Assembly (NCBI GenBank): GCA_018060905.1
Contig: JAGOVD010000013.1
Coordinates: 1 to 12,362 of the forward strand
Source: Minisyncoccota bacterium
GTDB lineage: Bacteria; Patescibacteriota; Minisyncoccia; Phycocordibacterales; UBA9973
Direction of reading: 5' to 3'
Length of the DNA: 12,362 bases
Shown here: piece by piece, positions 6,825 through 12,362 of the stretch
Layout: each line of letters begins with the position of its first letter
Numbering within the stretch: position 1 is the first letter of the stretch
Translations under genes and position numbers: made by a program
The notes under the pieces: model-generated
Databases searched by the model: none
What the model saw: the letters and a program-made list of their open reading frames with translations, nothing else
Told to the model about the DNA's origin: nothing

Positions 6825-7025
6825 ATGAAAAATTTTTCAGTCCCATTTCTGATTGTTTTATCATTTCTTGGTGTTAGTGCAATAGTTACAACACCAATAG
6901 CAGTCCTGGTTTTACAACCACCCTCTCCCGTAAAAGAAGACGCGTTCAATATTGTCATTCATCACCCAGATTCACTTCGGGTACTGAGAACAAACAAAGG
7001 GTTATACCTGTATAAACGAAGATAG
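6825..7025 (+). CDS. Small single-helix membrane-anchored hypothetical protein (66 aa)
   Basis: I do not recognise this protein. It is 66 residues: a short MKN start, one hydrophobic helix at about 5-31 (FLIVLSFLGVSAIV then TPIAVLVL), a Pro-rich turn (QPPSPVKED) and a short polar tail ending in basic residues (LYLYKRR). This could be a membrane anchor with a small outer tail or an uncleaved signal segment; there is no lipobox cysteine. It is divergent from nth with 27 bp between the starts and is followed 4 bp after the TAG stop by a strong terminator, so it is transcribed alone. It is the first of three consecutive unrecognised rightward genes with lower GC than the conserved genes around them. 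Confidence 0.55.
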   Translation: MKNFSVPFLIVLSFLGVSAIVTTPIAVLVLQPPSPVKEDAFNIVIHHPDSLRVLRTNKGLYLYKRR

Positions 7026-7029
7026 TAAG

Positions 7030-7051
7030 CCCCGCATGTAGCGGGGTTTTT
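7030..7051 (+). terminator. Terminator, copy 1 of a 22-bp repeated hairpin
   Basis: CCCCGC (7030-7035), loop ATGTA, GCGGGG (7041-7046), then TTTTT. It lies 4 bp after the stop of the 66-aa gene. The same 22 bases, loop included, recur at 7382-7403. Confidence 0.85.
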
Positions 7052-7054
7052 AAT

Positions 7055-7082
7055 TTGACAGAAATACTGCATCACGTACGAT
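7055..7082 (+). promoter_or_regulatory. Promoter of the 98-aa membrane protein gene
   Basis: A perfect TTGACA (7055-7060), a 16-nt spacer and TACGAT (7077-7082). The predicted start of transcription is near 7089, a few bases before the ATG at 7097. The -35 begins three bases after the T run of the preceding terminator. Confidence 0.55.
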
Positions 7083-7096
7083 ACAAGAAAAAATAT

Positions 7097-7393
7097 ATGC
7101 CAAACAAGTTTAGTCCACGAGATGATTGGTGGACCAAACTACCAATCGACTCACTCATTGTGTTCTCAGTGGCGTTCGTCATGTTTCTTTGTGTCACGGT
7201 CTACATCATCGCTCGATTCCGTACAAGAAAAGTACCCCTCGATACGCTGTGTACCTGTTATTTATTTTGTATATTTGTATTTTATCTGTGTACAGTAACT
7301 CCGCCTGATATATTTTTTATAGCACTTTTCCTTAATGGCGTTATCCATGTCTTGACAGCTAGTATCGTATGGCAAGCCGAACCCCGCATGTAG
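7097..7393 (+). CDS. Three-helix membrane hypothetical protein (98 aa)
   Basis: I do not recognise this protein. It has a short polar N-terminus containing DDWW (9-12) and three hydrophobic segments at about 17-39, 47-66 and 70-91, joined by a basic loop (ARFRTRK) and a short TPP turn; by the positive-inside rule the first loop is probably cytoplasmic. There are four cysteines, all in or near helices. A TTG at 7055 would extend the frame by 14 residues, but it lies within the TTGACA promoter box, so the ATG at 7097 is preferred. The last three codons (Pro-Arg-Met) and the TAG stop are encoded inside the 5' arm and loop of the terminator hairpin, unlike the upstream gene, whose copy of the hairpin lies wholly after its stop. 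Confidence 0.6.
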   Translation: MPNKFSPRDDWWTKLPIDSLIVFSVAFVMFLCVTVYIIARFRTRKVPLDTLCTCYLFCIFVFYLCTVTPPDIFFIALFLNGVIHVLTASIVWQAEPRM

Positions 7394-7403
7394 CGGGGTT
7401 TTT
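7382..7403 (+). terminator. Terminator, copy 2 of the 22-bp repeated hairpin
   Basis: CCCCGC (7382-7387), loop ATGTA, GCGGGG (7393-7398), then TTTTT. It is identical base for base to 7030-7051. The stop codon of the 98-aa gene (TAG, 7391-7393) falls in its loop and first stem base. Confidence 0.85.
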
Positions 7404-7419
7404 ATACCACAGGAGAATA

Positions 7420-7447
7420 TTGACAAGAATTATTTTTGATGTAATAT
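7420..7447 (+). promoter_or_regulatory. Promoter of the 274-aa gene
   Basis: A perfect TTGACA (7420-7425), a 16-nt spacer and TAATAT (7442-7447). Transcription should start near 7454, giving a 5' leader of about 27 nt, the longest in this window. The leader has no Shine-Dalgarno: an A-rich run precedes the ATG at 7481. It does contain CACCTC, which resembles the anti-Shine-Dalgarno itself rather than its complement. Confidence 0.6.
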
Positions 7448-7480
7448 CAAGAAAAACTTCACCTCATTAAAAAAAATAAT

Positions 7481-8305
7481 ATGAGAAAAAATATTACCAT
7501 TTTCGCATCAGGAGATGTGAACAAACTCGTAAATCGCTTAAAAATTGGTACCCCTGAACTCCAGCTTATCTCCGGGGATATCGTCACCAAAGATGTCCGC
7601 GAAGAAATCCAGACACTGTATCCGAAACAGGTTGAACACACTATCGGACTACGGAGAAAGAGGATGTCGAGCGAATTAATGCAAGACCTTAAAAAGGAAA
7701 TTGTTATTGTTGACGTAGATCAAAGTACAGAATTCCTGAGTATTTATAATGAATCAGCTGAAATGTACCAGGAAAAAAGAATGATCATCCAGCTCACTAT
7801 CGAAAATGGGAACGGGGACACTCCCCACACCAAAGAAATGTTTTTGATTGGAGGTAATGATTTCGAGCTGTTAAATGAAATCATTAGCTTGGACTGCGAT
7901 AGTTCTCTCAGTATTAACGAGGAAACATCTGAGGCAACAGAAACCCAGGTAATAAGCGCAGTAAACGATGTTAGTAAAACATTACTAACAGTCAATACTA
8001 TTACCAAGCCAAGTTATGAATTTCTTTCAAAACTTGGCGACCGCAAAGATTTTGCTGTTATAAAAATTAATACCATTTCTGATGTATCAGAAACAGAAGA
8101 AGAAACCACAACAACCAACATTACAGACTCGTCTGTTTCCAAAGTAAAAGCTTCGGTATTGAAAGAAAAGCTGCGTAAAAAGAAATGGTGGGTAACGTCC
8201 TGGTCAATCTTTATGGAAGAACTGCAGAAGGAGGCCTTGGAAAAGAAATTATTACGAGAAGGAGAAGAAATCGAAGACGATCTATCCCCGCAAGAAGAAG
8301 ATTGA
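7481..8305 (+). CDS. Hypothetical soluble protein with acidic tail (274 aa)
   Basis: I do not recognise this protein. Residues 1-140 look like a globular alpha/beta domain (NITIFASGDVNKLV at the start, EIVIVDVD at 73-80, MIIQLTIENG at 101-110, MFLIGGNDFELLNEII at 120-135). A Ser/Thr/Glu-rich linker follows (SINEETSEATETQ, then SETEEETTTTNITDSS at about 203-218), with a second short ordered part between the two low-complexity stretches. Then comes a basic patch with two tryptophans (KEKLRKKKWW, 228-237) and a charged helix ending in a very acidic tail (EEIEDDLSPQEED). There is no signal peptide or membrane segment. It has its own promoter and terminator. Base composition is AT-rich: 21 of 60 G+C at 7681-7740, against 37 of 60 at 8881-8940 in the next gene. 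This suggests fast divergence or later acquisition. Confidence 0.75.
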   Translation: MRKNITIFASGDVNKLVNRLKIGTPELQLISGDIVTKDVREEIQTLYPKQVEHTIGLRRKRMSSELMQDLKKEIVIVDVDQSTEFLSIYNESAEMYQEKRMIIQLTIENGNGDTPHTKEMFLIGGNDFELLNEIISLDCDSSLSINEETSEATETQVISAVNDVSKTLLTVNTITKPSYEFLSKLGDRKDFAVIKINTISDVSETEEETTTTNITDSSVSKVKASVLKEKLRKKKWWVTSWSIFMEELQKEALEKKLLREGEEIEDDLSPQEED

Positions 8306-8325
8306 TAAATTAATTAACGAACTAC

Positions 8326-8351
8326 AAACCGCAGAAATCTGCGGTTTTTTT
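8326..8351 (+). terminator. Terminator of the 274-aa gene
   Basis: A perfect 9-bp stem AAACCGCAG (8326-8334) with CTGCGGTTT (8339-8347), a 4-nt loop (AAAT) and a run of seven T from 8345. It lies about 20 bp after the TGA stop and directly before the promoter of the next gene. Confidence 0.85.
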
Positions 8352-8360
8352 ATTACAAAA

Positions 8361-8369
8361 TGCTATAGT
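8361..8369 (+). promoter_or_regulatory. Extended -10 promoter of the lycopene elongase gene, predicted leaderless
   Basis: TG-C-TATAGT at 8361-8369, then ACACCT and the ATG at 8376. The geometry is the same as in front of ddl: TGC before the hexamer and exactly 6 nt between hexamer and start codon. There is no space for a Shine-Dalgarno on the transcript. The -35 region overlaps the T run of the previous terminator and is not recognisable. Confidence 0.6.
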
Positions 8370-8375
8370 ACACCT

Positions 8376-9227
8376 ATGACATTTCGTGAAGTACTGCGTA
8401 TCTCTCGTCCTCGTTTCTGGCTCTACGAAGCAGCGACCTTTGGGCTCGTCGGTACCGTCGCAGCACTCCAGGGATTCTCCTTTTTCTCTGACTGGCGATA
8501 CTGGGTGTTTGCGCTCTATTTTCTGATTCCTGCCAACATCCTCATCTACGGTATCAACGATATCTTTGACTATGAGACCGACAAGCTGAATCCCAAAAAG
8601 GGTGATGGGGCGTACGAAGCACTCGTCGGCCCTGAGAAAAGTCGCGCGCTCTGGACATGGATTATCTTCACCAATGTCCCCTTTTTCTTTTTCGTACCAT
8701 TTACAACTCCTCTTATTGCGTCATTTGTCGCATTCATATTTTTTGCGAGTATGTATTCTGCATACCCAATCCGCGCAAAGGTCCGCCCCGTGCTCGACTC
8801 ACTCTTCTCAGCAGGACACTATGTTGCAACAGGTGTGTTTGGCTACTACCTTGCAGGTGGCACGCATTTCCCTACTATTGGCGTCATCGCTGGTATGTGT
8901 TGGGCAGTCGCGATGCACGCGTATAGCGCCGTCCCTGACATCAAAGCAGACTTCATGGCGAACCTCAAAACCATCGCCATCATAATCGGCGCCAAACGGA
9001 CGATCTACCTCTGCTGGTTTCTCTATATCCTCGCGGCATTCCTCGTACGCGATATCATCCCGATTGCAAGTATTATCGGTGCCGTCACCTTCTCATACTT
9101 CATGTGGCGCTCTACCAAAGCAACTACCGACGAAGCACTCTTTAAACTCTATACCTACTTCCCTCTCATCAATACACTCATCGGTGCTGCAGTTTCCATG
9201 GAACTCTTTGCGAAGAATATTTTCTAA
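8376..9227 (+). CDS. crtEb: UbiA-family prenyltransferase, probable lycopene elongase (C50 carotenoid)
   Basis: Predicted to add C5 units from DMAPP to the ends of lycopene in the membrane, giving C45/C50 carotenoids (LyeJ of haloarchaea, CrtEb of actinobacteria). The 283-residue protein has about seven to nine hydrophobic segments. The first aspartate-rich motif is IYGINDIFDYETDKLNPKK (57-75, N61, D62, D65, D69); the second is PDIKAD (187-192). Between them, YSAYPIRAKVRPVLDSL (127-143) matches the P-R-x-K-x-RPxLDS region I associate with lycopene elongases rather than with UbiA, MenA or chlorophyll synthase. It ends tail to tail with crtI: the stops share CTAA (9224-9227), so the two genes overlap by 4 bp with no terminator. 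It has its own promoter and lies opposite the crt operon. Family and cluster context support the call; whether one or two C5 units are added cannot be read from the sequence. Confidence 0.82.
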   Translation: MTFREVLRISRPRFWLYEAATFGLVGTVAALQGFSFFSDWRYWVFALYFLIPANILIYGINDIFDYETDKLNPKKGDGAYEALVGPEKSRALWTWIIFTNVPFFFFVPFTTPLIASFVAFIFFASMYSAYPIRAKVRPVLDSLFSAGHYVATGVFGYYLAGGTHFPTIGVIAGMCWAVAMHAYSAVPDIKADFMANLKTIAIIIGAKRTIYLCWFLYILAAFLVRDIIPIASIIGAVTFSYFMWRSTKATTDEALFKLYTYFPLINTLIGAAVSMELFAKNIF

Positions 9228-10729
9228 ATTTTCTCTAGCGGAAATGGATGTGTGATATTTTCGATACGCTTATAGGCAAGCTCGGCAGAGATGAGACAGA
9301 TCGGCATACCGATGCCCGGGTTCGTCCCTGCGCCGACGTAGTACATGTTTTTGATTGTGGGATGGATGTTGTTGGGTCTGAAAATCGCAGTTTGTCCGAG
9401 CGTATGCGCAAGCCCAAGTGCGGTACCTTTGAACGCATTGTAGTCTGCGACAAAGTCTTTGACACTGTAGTGGTGGCGCACAACGATACGTTCGGTGAGA
9501 TCGGGTATGTTGTAGTACTGTGCAATCTCTGCGAGAACTTTGTCACCATACGTCTGTGCAAATGTGTCGTCATAGTCGAGCCCTGATGCGATCGGCACCA
9601 AGACAAAGAGGTTTTCATGATCCGCTGGTGCAATACTTGCATCGGTTTTGCTCGGCACGCAGACATACATCGAAGGATCGTGTGGCCATTCTGGTTTTTT
9701 AAAAATTTGATCAAAGCCTTCTTCCCAGTTTTTGGTAAAGAGCAAGTTGTGATGCTCCATCTGCGGAAGTTTGCCTTTGACTCCGAGATACAAGATAAAA
9801 GCACTTGGTGCAAGGACGCGTGAGTCCCAATACTTGTCTGATTTGGTCTGGTACTCAGACGGCAGGAGTCGTGTGTCAGTATGGTGCACGTCTGCATTGG
9901 AGACAATCATGTCTGCATAGATTGTTTCTCCATTTTCAAGGAGCACCCCTTTTGCGACATCGTTCTCGACAACGATCTGTTGCACCGGTGCGTTGAGTTT
10001 AATCACTGCACCATACTTGCGGGCAATTGCTTCGAGCGACTGTGGTACCGCACGGATACCACCGTCTGGGTACCATTCACCAAGGACGAGATCGACGTAG
10101 TTCATAAGGGTATAGATACCCGGTGTGTCTCCTGGTGCAGTTCCAAGAAGGACGGTTTGATACTGGAGTGCTTTTCGTAAAATTTCGCTTTTAAATTTTT
10201 TATTAATAATCTGTTTTTGCTTTTTGAAAAGTGGGAGCTTGGCACCTTGGCGCATCACGCGCAGTGTCATGAAGTCACGGATCGAGTTGTAGTTTTTGTA
10301 CATGAACTCTGCCTTGGAGAGCTCGTACTGCCATTTCGTCTCATTTAAAAAGTCTTCGAGTACTTGCCCAGCGCCCGGTTCAATACTCTCAAAGAGCGCT
10401 TTGTTCTTCTCCATATCGGCATAAAATTTGTAGCTTTTACCGTCGCTTTTGAGTGTGATTTGATACGAAGGACTAAGCTTTTCAAGTCTGTAATATTCGT
10501 TGATATCTTCTCCTACGACACTAAAGAAATGTTCAAACACGTCCGGCATCATGTACCAGCTTGGCCCCATATCAAACATAAACCCTTGATCAGTGAAAAT
10601 ACGCGCTCGCCCACCAGTCATCTCATTTTTTTCAACAATCGTTACTTGATACCCCTTTTTGCCCAGCATCCCTGCGAGTGCTAGTCCCCCAATACCGGCT
10701 CCGATTATAATTACAGATTTCTTTTCCAT
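9224..10729 (-). CDS. crtI: Phytoene desaturase (CrtI-type)
   Basis: An FAD-dependent membrane-associated desaturase that converts phytoene to lycopene through successive dehydrogenations. At 501 residues it is full length. The N-terminal dinucleotide fold is VIIIGAGIGGLALAGML (6-22, GxGxxG at G10-G15) with E33 ending the second strand, then MTGGRARIF (37-45). The C-terminal FAD/substrate region is GTALGLAHTLGQTAIFRP (435-452) and MYYVGAGTNPGIGMPICLIS (462-481), the carotenoid-desaturase signature. It is the last gene of the leftward crtE-crtB-crtI operon, starts inside crtB (19-bp overlap) and has a GAAGG ribosome-binding site. Related desaturases such as CrtN or CrtD share this fold; position beside crtB makes phytoene the likely substrate. 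The number of desaturations is not determinable. Confidence 0.93.
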   Translation of the reverse strand: MEKKSVIIIGAGIGGLALAGMLGKKGYQVTIVEKNEMTGGRARIFTDQGFMFDMGPSWYMMPDVFEHFFSVVGEDINEYYRLEKLSPSYQITLKSDGKSYKFYADMEKNKALFESIEPGAGQVLEDFLNETKWQYELSKAEFMYKNYNSIRDFMTLRVMRQGAKLPLFKKQKQIINKKFKSEILRKALQYQTVLLGTAPGDTPGIYTLMNYVDLVLGEWYPDGGIRAVPQSLEAIARKYGAVIKLNAPVQQIVVENDVAKGVLLENGETIYADMIVSNADVHHTDTRLLPSEYQTKSDKYWDSRVLAPSAFILYLGVKGKLPQMEHHNLLFTKNWEEGFDQIFKKPEWPHDPSMYVCVPSKTDASIAPADHENLFVLVPIASGLDYDDTFAQTYGDKVLAEIAQYYNIPDLTERIVVRHHYSVKDFVADYNAFKGTALGLAHTLGQTAIFRPNNIHPTIKNMYYVGAGTNPGIGMPICLISAELAYKRIENITHPFPLEKI

Positions 10730-11556
10730 AGTGCCTTCAATAATAGCACGGTCTTACGAAATGGACTGACGACAATACGATGCGAGAAACTCTCGTAGTT
10801 AGATTTCTCTATCTGATCGAGAATCTCTCTGTATATGAGCGCTGCGGCATAGACAGCCCGTCTCCCTCTTGGGTGAAGCAGTGCAATACCCGCGACCCCT
10901 CTTTCATACAGCGCTCGTGTTCGTGCTATTTCAAATTTCATGAGCGATTGCCATGCATCATCAACAACACCATTTAGAATATGCGCCTCAGTTACTCCAA
11001 ACCGATCCATATCTTCTTGTGGAATATATATCCGACCCCTCGCATCATAATCATCTTTGATATCACGAAGGAAGTTCGTCATCTGAAACGCTTCACCGAG
11101 CGCTTTTGCATATGGGAGTGCCCCATCAGTAAAACCAATAATATGGCTCATAGTGTACCCAACGACAACCGCTGATCCGTACATATATTCCTGAAGTTCT
11201 TTATATGTCGCATATCGAGAGACAGTGAGATCTTGCTGCATTGACTTCAGAAATGAGAGTGAGTACTCGAGAGGTATGTGGTATTCATCCGTCACGCGTT
11301 TGAATGCATGGAGTGCGTCATTGTCTGATACTTTTGTCCCAGAGGCGACATCGCTCCACTCTTGTATCCATACAGCGAGCTTTTGTTCGCGATCCGTAAC
11401 TGCTTGCCCATCAACAATCTCATCGGGTAATCGTACAAATGTGTAGTAGGTCCACGTCGCCTCTCGAATCTCTCGAGGAAATAAAAATGTCGCACGGTAA
11501 TACCCGGTGCCATAACGCTTGATGATTGATTGTGCGGCAACAAGAAGTTCGGTCAT
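10711..11556 (-). CDS. crtB: Phytoene synthase
   Basis: Condenses two GGPP head to head to 15-cis-phytoene, the first committed carotenoid step. At 281 residues it is of usual bacterial length. The first aspartate-rich motif is YYTFVRLPDEIVDG (37-50, D45-x3-D49, with Glu at the second position as in many bacterial CrtB). The second is GEAFQMTNFLRDIKDD (154-169, N161, D165, D169), followed by RGRIYIPQEDMDRFGV (173-188), a strong CrtB signature. A squalene synthase is less likely given GRIYIP and the neighbours. The start at 11556 is 5 bp after the crtE stop; no Shine-Dalgarno is visible (AACACCT precedes the ATG), so translation may be coupled to crtE. The 3' end overlaps crtI by 19 bp. Confidence 0.93.
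   Translation of the reverse strand: MTELLVAAQSIIKRYGTGYYRATFLFPREIREATWTYYTFVRLPDEIVDGQAVTDREQKLAVWIQEWSDVASGTKVSDNDALHAFKRVTDEYHIPLEYSLSFLKSMQQDLTVSRYATYKELQEYMYGSAVVVGYTMSHIIGFTDGALPYAKALGEAFQMTNFLRDIKDDYDARGRIYIPQEDMDRFGVTEAHILNGVVDDAWQSLMKFEIARTRALYERGVAGIALLHPRGRRAVYAAALIYREILDQIEKSNYESFSHRIVVSPFRKTVLLLKALWKRNL
10734..10738 (-). promoter_or_regulatory. crtI: Ribosome-binding site of crtI
   Basis: GAAGG lies 4 nt before the crtI ATG, inside the last codons of crtB. It is the clearest Shine-Dalgarno-like sequence in the window. It occurs at an internal operon start, where a leaderless mechanism is not available, and it supports 10729 as the crtI start. Confidence 0.45.
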
Positions 11557-11561
11557 AGGTG

Positions 11562-12362
11562 TTATTTTTTACGTTGCGCAACTATAGTTGCAATCTCGAT
11601 CCAACACGGACTCACAGCACTTGAAAGTGCTTCCTGATAATACCGATCTATTTCAGACAGTACATATGCTCGAGCACCACTATGCTCAAGGATCTGCGCA
11701 ACCTGATGACGGTCATCTGCGGTAAGTGCTCTCCCAAGATATCCCGCAAAGGCACCAGCTGTATCAGGGGTAACCCTGGTACGCATATACCAAGACAAGA
11801 GGGTCTGCTGGTTGGTTTCGACATCGAGAAATGATGATTTATCATGCCCCTCTGTCACATCAAGAAGATCATCTTGAAGTTGGAACATGAGCCCAAGTGC
11901 ACGGCCATATATTTCTGTAAAAGCACTGTGTTGGTCAATCGTACCTCCCGCAATATATCCAAGTCGCATCGGTTGGACAAATGAGTACCGCGCAGTTTTG
12001 AGATACATCTTCTGTATGATGAGATCTTCTGAAAGAGCTGCCTGCACTGGAGAGAGGACATCGAGCATTTGTCCATGAATCACTTCTCGGATTAGTTGGG
12101 CGAATGTATCAATGAGTTCTCCTGCGTGTCTGGGATGGCTCCGGGTATAGGAAAACATACTTTCATAGCTCCACTGATACACGAGATCGCCCAAGAGTGT
12201 TGCAAGTCCTTCCCCGATTCGGTCACCTCCGTACTGTTTTGCAAAAAATCGCTGAGCACACATGACTCCGTGCCGTGTCGTCCCATTGTCCATAATATCG
12301 TCATGGATAAGTGCAAAAACATGTAGTAACTCAACACTTGCAAATAATTCAAAATGTTCATC
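11562..12362 (-). CDS. crtE: Geranylgeranyl diphosphate synthase (polyprenyl synthetase), 5' end cut by window
   Basis: A trans-prenyltransferase that extends allylic diphosphates with IPP, here predicted to make GGPP for phytoene synthesis. The frame is open to the right window edge, so the 266 residues seen lack an N-terminus. An internal ATG at 12293 is the Met inside the first aspartate-rich motif and cannot be the start. That motif, DDIMDNGTTRHG, starts at residue 21 of the partial protein, has no two-residue insertion, and has Phe five residues before the first Asp (12315-12317), as in archaeal type I GGPP synthases. The second motif, FQLQDDLLDVTEGHD, lies at about 160-174. KTARYSFVQPMRLG (about 122-135) resembles the KTAxYxxxxPLxLG of actinobacterial enzymes. 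It is the first visible gene of the crtE-crtB-crtI operon. FPP or longer-chain synthase activity is the alternative. Confidence 0.9.
   Translation of the reverse strand, partial: DEHFELFASVELLHVFALIHDDIMDNGTTRHGVMCAQRFFAKQYGGDRIGEGLATLLGDLVYQWSYESMFSYTRSHPRHAGELIDTFAQLIREVIHGQMLDVLSPVQAALSEDLIIQKMYLKTARYSFVQPMRLGYIAGGTIDQHSAFTEIYGRALGLMFQLQDDLLDVTEGHDKSSFLDVETNQQTLLSWYMRTRVTPDTAGAFAGYLGRALTADDRHQVAQILEHSGARAYVLSEIDRYYQEALSSAVSPCWIEIATIVAQRKK

Noticed and set aside
7030..7403. A short direct repeat as a CRISPR-like or attachment site
   Set aside because: There are only two copies, 352 bp apart, with genes between, and both are hairpins with T runs at gene ends, so terminators explain them.
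9235..9906. A 223-codon minus-strand frame inside crtI
   Set aside because: It overlaps the conserved C-terminal half of CrtI in another frame, and its translation is Ser/Thr/His-rich without any domain.
11562..12293. A complete 243-residue polyprenyl synthase starting at 12293
   Set aside because: That Met is part of the DDIMD motif; coding sequence with the preceding helix continues to the window edge.
1..12362. tRNA, rRNA, insertion sequences, phage genes or CRISPR arrays
   Set aside because: Reading both strands I found no cloverleaf, transposase, terminal inverted repeats or spaced repeats; all stretches longer than about 80 bp are covered by genes.

Overview
The window looks like a chromosomal piece of a Candidate Phyla Radiation (Patescibacteria) bacterium, probably a Parcubacteria-type lineage. 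The reasons are the dense packing, with several genes abutting or overlapping at start or stop codons; the trimmed housekeeping enzymes (a LeuRS without the leucine-specific domain, a 413-residue UvrC, a cysteine-free endonuclease III); a membrane protein resembling the DUF5671 family; and almost no Shine-Dalgarno sequences, with -10 boxes sitting directly in front of start codons. The lineage is inferred from family knowledge and is not proven by this sequence.

Layout. 29-2320 (-) leuS, leucyl-tRNA synthetase. 2390-3394 (-) a five-helix membrane protein with a pilin-like outer domain and its own strong terminator, divergent across 22 bp from a 71-residue acidic protein (3417-3632, +). 3633-4586 (-) a D-Ala-D-Ala ligase-family ATP-grasp enzyme, downstream of a minimal uvrC (4594-5835, -). 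5870-6103 (+) a 77-residue orphan, convergent with nth (6141-6797, -) over a bidirectional terminator. 6825-8351 (+) is an AT-richer stretch of three unrecognised genes, each followed by its own terminator. Two of these terminators share an identical 22-bp sequence, and each of those two is followed closely by a TTGACA promoter.

8376-12362 is a carotenoid locus. A UbiA-family lycopene elongase gene (+) runs tail to tail into a leftward operon, crtE-crtB-crtI, in which crtE is cut by the window edge. Together these genes predict GGPP synthesis, condensation to phytoene, desaturation to lycopene, then C5 prenylation at the chain ends to an acyclic C45/C50 carotenoid of the bacterioruberin or flavuxanthin type. 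No lycopene cyclase, and no gene supplying IPP/DMAPP, lies in the window.

The points most worth a second look are the C50-type carotenoid pathway in what appears to be a reduced, probably host-associated bacterium; the parallel loss of iron-sulfur cysteines in both UvrC and endonuclease III; the repeated geometry of -10 hexamer, 6 nt, ATG that predicts leaderless transcripts for three genes; the altered active-site residues of the Ddl-like enzyme; and the duplicated terminator in the orphan-gene stretch.
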